NCBI GenBank assembly: GCA_030607655.1
Contig: JAUWJN010000089.1
Location: forward strand, 1-8,392
Length of the DNA stretch: 8,392 nt
Origin: a bacterium
Lineage (GTDB): Bacteria; Armatimonadota; Zipacnadia; Zipacnadales; Zipacnadaceae
Direction of reading: 5' to 3'
Below, piece after piece: positions 5,423 through 8,392 of this stretch. A program made the translations under genes and the position numbers. The notes beneath the pieces are model-generated. The model saw nothing but the letters and a program-made list of their open reading frames with translations, did no database searches and was not told the origin of the DNA. Position 1 is the stretch's first letter. Each line of letters starts with the position of its first letter.

Positions 5423-7795
5423 ATGACCGGTCCCGACGATAATATGGATCAAACACCCAGGCAACGACTGCTGATGGACCCGGAATGGCGATTCCATCTC
5501 GGTGATGTCGTCCTGGATGTCCCCCTCAGTCACCGGGATACCTATATGGGGGTGAAATGTGGCTTGACTCAGGGCGTGCCTGACCCCGAGTTCGACGATA
5601 GCGAGTGGCAACTGGTAGACTTGCCGCACGATTGGGTAGTTGGGCAGCGCTTTGATCCCTGCAATAACCCCGACCACGGCTTCCTGCCGACGGGAATCGG
5701 TTGGTACCGCAAGACCTTTTCTTTACCGGAGTCCGACAAGGATAAGCGTTTATGGGTCGAATTTGATGGCGTATTCCGCAACAGTACCGTTTGGCTAAAC
5801 GGCTATTTGCTGGGCACACATCCCAGCGGCTATATCGGATTCCGCTACGACATCACGGACATCGCTAATTATGGGGGAGAGAATGTGATTGCGGTGCGAG
5901 TGGACGCCACCGAATTTGAGGGGTGGTGGTATGAGGGAGGTGGGATATATCGGCACGTGTGGCTAGTAAAGGCCAATCCGGTGCATATTGCTCCCTGGGG
6001 CACTTTCGTGACGGCCACTGTACCGGCCCCTCTTGATCCTCAGCATTCTGACGTCGTCGTCAACACTACCTTAGAAAATGACTCCGATCGGGATGTATCC
6101 TGCGAGCTGCATTCGGTGGTGCTTGATGCCGAGGGCAAGGAAGTAGCGGCGGCCGAATCCCCGGTAATGATCCTGGCCGGCGAGAGCCGCGAATTGAACC
6201 AGGAAGTCACCGTAGCCAATCCGCAACTATGGTCTGTGGACCGTCCGTACCTATACCGCGCCCTTACGACTGTGCAGGCCGAGGGGAGGACCATTGACAG
6301 CGACGAGACCACATTCGGCATCCGCACTATCAAGTTCGACCCGCAGCGGGGCTTCTTCCTGAATGGTAAACCGCTGAAGCTGAAAGGGACCTGCAACCAC
6401 CAGGATCATGCTGGTGTGGGGACCGCTTTGCCCGACCGAATCCACGAATATCGTATTGAGCGGCTTAAGGAGATGGGCGCCAATGCCTACCGGTGCGCAC
6501 ACAATCCGCCAGCCCCGGAACTGTTAGATGCCTGCGACCGCCTGGGTATGTTGGTAATGGACGAGAATCGCTACCTGAGCAGCTCGCCCAACCATTTGGC
6601 GGATTTGGCGAGCATGATTCGCCGCGACCGGAACCACCCCAGCATCATAATGTGGTCGCTGGGCAACGAGGAGATGATTCAGAGCACCGAGGCGGGCGCG
6701 CGTATCGCCACAACTATGAAGCGTCTTATCCGCAAGCTAGACCCCACGCGACCGGTTACGTATGCGATGCATGATGATTGGGGCGAGGGGTTGTCCCCGG
6801 TACTGGATATACAAGGGTGCAATTACCACTCCCAGGACTACGACGCCTATCACGAAGAGCATCCCGAGCACCCAATGGTAGCGAGCGAAACCTCGGCCAC
6901 CTTTGGCACTCGCGGGATATACCAGACAGATGAAGCCCAGGGATATTTCAGTGCGTACGATGTTAATCCGGCTGGGTTTGGAGACACCGCCGAGGCGGCA
7001 TGGCAGGCAGTCGCCGCGCGCCCCTTCGTAGCCGGCACCTTCGTTTGGGCCGGTTTTGACTACCGTGGCGAGCCGGACCCCTATTCATGGCCGTGCATTA
7101 ACTCGCACTTCGGCATTATGGACCCCTGCGGGTTCCCCAAGGACAACTATTACTATTACCAGTCCTGGTGGAGCGAGGAGACGGTCCTTCATCTCTTCCC
7201 CCACTGGAACTGGCCGGGCCGTGAGGGGGAGGCGATTGAAGTGTGGTGGCACAGCAACTGTGACAGTGTTGAGCTTTTCCTCAATGGCGAGAGTCTCGGC
7301 CGGCAGCAGATGCCCCGCAATGGACACTTGGAGTGGCAGGTTGAGTATGCACCGGGAACGCTATCAGCACAAGGATACACGGACAATGAAGTGGTGGTCA
7401 CCACAGTCGTTGAGACCACTGGTGCGGCGGCGGGTATCGTCCTGACGCCAGATCGCGCGGTCATCAAGGCCGATGGCCAAGACGTGGCAATCGTAACCGT
7501 CTCGATTGTTGATTCTAAGGGCCGAGTCGTACCGACAGCAGATAGCAAAGTCAGCTTTCACGTCAGCGAGAATGCTAAGATATTGGGCGTAGGCAACGGA
7601 AATCCCAGCAGCCACGAGCCGGATAAGGCCAGCCGCCGCCGGGCTTTCAATGGGCTGGCGCAGGTCATCATCCAAGCCAGCCGAGGTGCGGGAGATGTTA
7701 CTCTGACGGCGGAGTCACCCGGACTGCTGCCAGCTACTATCATCATCACAACCGAGCACATTCACAGTAATACGCCGCGGCCCGATGAGTGCTAA
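5423..7795 (+). CDS. Glycoside hydrolase family 2 protein, beta-galactosidase type
   Basis: This is a 790-residue retaining glycosidase. Domains in order, numbered from the ATG at 5423, are a jelly-roll sugar-binding domain (about 15-190, with GIGWYRKTF and WLNG), an Ig-like domain (about 195-300), a TIM barrel (about 305-590), a DUF4982-like domain (about 595-660, with VELFLNGESLG) and a C-terminal Ig-like domain typical of this GH2 group (about 668-775). The acid/base Glu is E416 in WSLGNEE. The nucleophile is most likely E489 in VASETSAT, followed by the subgroup signature FVWAGFDYRGEPDPY...WP and GFPKDNYYYYQS. No signal peptide is seen, so it probably works in the cytoplasm on an imported oligosaccharide or glycoside. 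It may be a beta-galactosidase, but this subgroup also contains other specificities. It is the last gene of the rightward set, 30 nt after the kinase, and its stop overlaps that of the convergent pseudouridine synthase gene. Confidence 0.94.
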   Translation: MTGPDDNMDQTPRQRLLMDPEWRFHLGDVVLDVPLSHRDTYMGVKCGLTQGVPDPEFDDSEWQLVDLPHDWVVGQRFDPCNNPDHGFLPTGIGWYRKTFSLPESDKDKRLWVEFDGVFRNSTVWLNGYLLGTHPSGYIGFRYDITDIANYGGENVIAVRVDATEFEGWWYEGGGIYRHVWLVKANPVHIAPWGTFVTATVPAPLDPQHSDVVVNTTLENDSDRDVSCELHSVVLDAEGKEVAAAESPVMILAGESRELNQEVTVANPQLWSVDRPYLYRALTTVQAEGRTIDSDETTFGIRTIKFDPQRGFFLNGKPLKLKGTCNHQDHAGVGTALPDRIHEYRIERLKEMGANAYRCAHNPPAPELLDACDRLGMLVMDENRYLSSSPNHLADLASMIRRDRNHPSIIMWSLGNEEMIQSTEAGARIATTMKRLIRKLDPTRPVTYAMHDDWGEGLSPVLDIQGCNYHSQDYDAYHEEHPEHPMVASETSATFGTRGIYQTDEAQGYFSAYDVNPAGFGDTAEAAWQAVAARPFVAGTFVWAGFDYRGEPDPYSWPCINSHFGIMDPCGFPKDNYYYYQSWWSEETVLHLFPHWNWPGREGEAIEVWWHSNCDSVELFLNGESLGRQQMPRNGHLEWQVEYAPGTLSAQGYTDNEVVVTTVVETTGAAAGIVLTPDRAVIKADGQDVAIVTVSIVDSKGRVVPTADSKVSFHVSENAKILGVGNGNPSSHEPDKASRRRAFNGLAQVIIQASRGAGDVTLTAESPGLLPATIIITTEHIHSNTPRPDEC

Positions 7796-8392
7796 CCCAG
7801 AATGTCGCCTCTCTCAATCATCATATGTTCTCCGGGCGCTAAGTCCAGCGATTCGAGCCGGAGCTTGCCGATTCGGACTCGCTTCAGGGAGATTACTGAC
7901 AAACCAATTGCCTCACCCATCCTCCGGATCTGCCGCTTATACCCTGTATGAAGAGTGATGTGTAACGTCAGGCCTTCGGCGTCGGGAGCATTGAAGTGAA
8001 CGACGTCAGCTTTGAACTGCTTACCCGCAATCACTATGCCCTTCTCAAATAGCTCTTTAACCTTCTTAGGCGTCAGGCTTTCGTCTTGGGGCTGAACCAG
8101 GACTTCATATTCTTTGAGATGTTCAAACTTTGGGTGAGTGAGCACATAGGCCAGAGCGCCATCGTTAGTAAGAATCATCAGGCCCTCAGAGTCTTTGTCT
8201 AGTCTGCCCACCCGATAAACTCGGGGCTGAGGAGGGACCAGATCCACAACCGTGGTCCTGCCTTTCTCGTCTCGTGCTGTGGATATCACTCCCCGGGGTT
8301 TGTATAGGGCATAGTAAACTAGTCTTTGGGGCTGGGGAGTAATAACTTGACCTTGGAAAACAACGCAGTCATTTTCGGGGTCAACCCTCATC
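7792..8392 (-). CDS. rRNA pseudouridine synthase, RsuA/RluB/RluE/RluF family, N-terminus missing
   Basis: This enzyme isomerises a uridine in ribosomal RNA to pseudouridine. The window contains the catalytic domain (about 199 residues). The motif GRLDKDSEGLMILTNDG (fragment residues 62-78) contains the catalytic Asp (fragment residue 65). The C-terminal part has GYKRQIRRMGEAIGL and LKRVRIGKLRL, family-typical blocks. The fragment begins with VDPENDCV, which in full proteins follows an N-terminal S4 RNA-binding domain of about 60 residues, so the ATG at 8389-8391 is probably internal and the gene continues beyond the right edge. It ends in TAG at 7792-7794, sharing bases with the TAA of the GH2 gene. 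By hand count its GC is about 51%, lower than the GH2 gene. It is a housekeeping gene unrelated to the sugar locus. RluB is the most likely member but is not certain. Confidence 0.92.
   Translation of the reverse strand, partial: MRVDPENDCVVFQGQVITPQPQRLVYYALYKPRGVISTARDEKGRTTVVDLVPPQPRVYRVGRLDKDSEGLMILTNDGALAYVLTHPKFEHLKEYEVLVQPQDESLTPKKVKELFEKGIVIAGKQFKADVVHFNAPDAEGLTLHITLHTGYKRQIRRMGEAIGLSVISLKRVRIGKLRLESLDLAPGEHMMIERGDILG

Noticed and set aside
8389..8391. ATG as the true start of the pseudouridine synthase
   Set aside because: The sequence after it matches the stretch that normally follows the S4 domain, so the gene almost certainly continues beyond the window.

Overview
This window reads as a carbohydrate-metabolism locus from an uncultured-looking bacterium of moderately high GC. 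It is bacterial: the genes are tightly packed, with Shine-Dalgarno sequences, GTG and TTG starts, and one sigma70-type promoter. I cannot name the taxon. The combination of Gfo/Idh/MocA oxidoreductases, xylose-isomerase-like TIM barrels and GH2 enzymes is common in Chloroflexota, Armatimonadota, Planctomycetota and similar groups. A Chloroflexota-like source is only an impression.

Layout. A divergent intergenic region (about 2890-3149) separates two gene sets. Leftward (minus strand), a clear promoter drives a sugar isomerase/epimerase TIM-barrel protein (2017-2889), then a DegT/DnrJ/EryC1/StrS-type PLP aminotransferase (766-1893), then a Gfo/Idh/MocA oxidoreductase (1-738) whose C-terminus lies outside the window. 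Rightward (plus strand) are a second Gfo/Idh/MocA oxidoreductase with a TTG start (3150-4352), a GHMP-superfamily sugar kinase resembling heptose kinases (4364-5392), and a GH2 beta-galactosidase-type hydrolase (5423-7795). These three lie 11 and 30 nt apart and look like one operon. At the right edge an RsuA/RluB-type rRNA pseudouridine synthase (7792-8392, N-terminus cut off) faces the GH2 gene, and the two stop codons overlap. It is a housekeeping gene with lower GC and probably marks the edge of the sugar locus.

How the genes may work together (inference). The GH2 enzyme has no signal peptide, so it would cleave an imported glycoside in the cytoplasm. The GHMP kinase could phosphorylate a released sugar. 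The two NAD(P)-dependent oxidoreductases, the metal-dependent TIM barrel and the aminotransferase could together oxidise, epimerise or cleave, and transaminate a sugar. Gfo/Idh plus TIM-barrel pairs are known from 3-keto-glycoside cleavage, and Gfo/Idh plus DegT pairs from kanosamine and amino-inositol formation. The substrate cannot be read from the sequence. No transporter or regulator gene is visible, although a LacI-family-like operator palindrome lies in the divergent region.

Most genes have a longer possible start than the one supported by a ribosome-binding site. The starts given here follow the Shine-Dalgarno evidence and the expected N-terminal fold. No RNA genes, CRISPR arrays, insertion sequences or convincing rho-independent terminators were seen.
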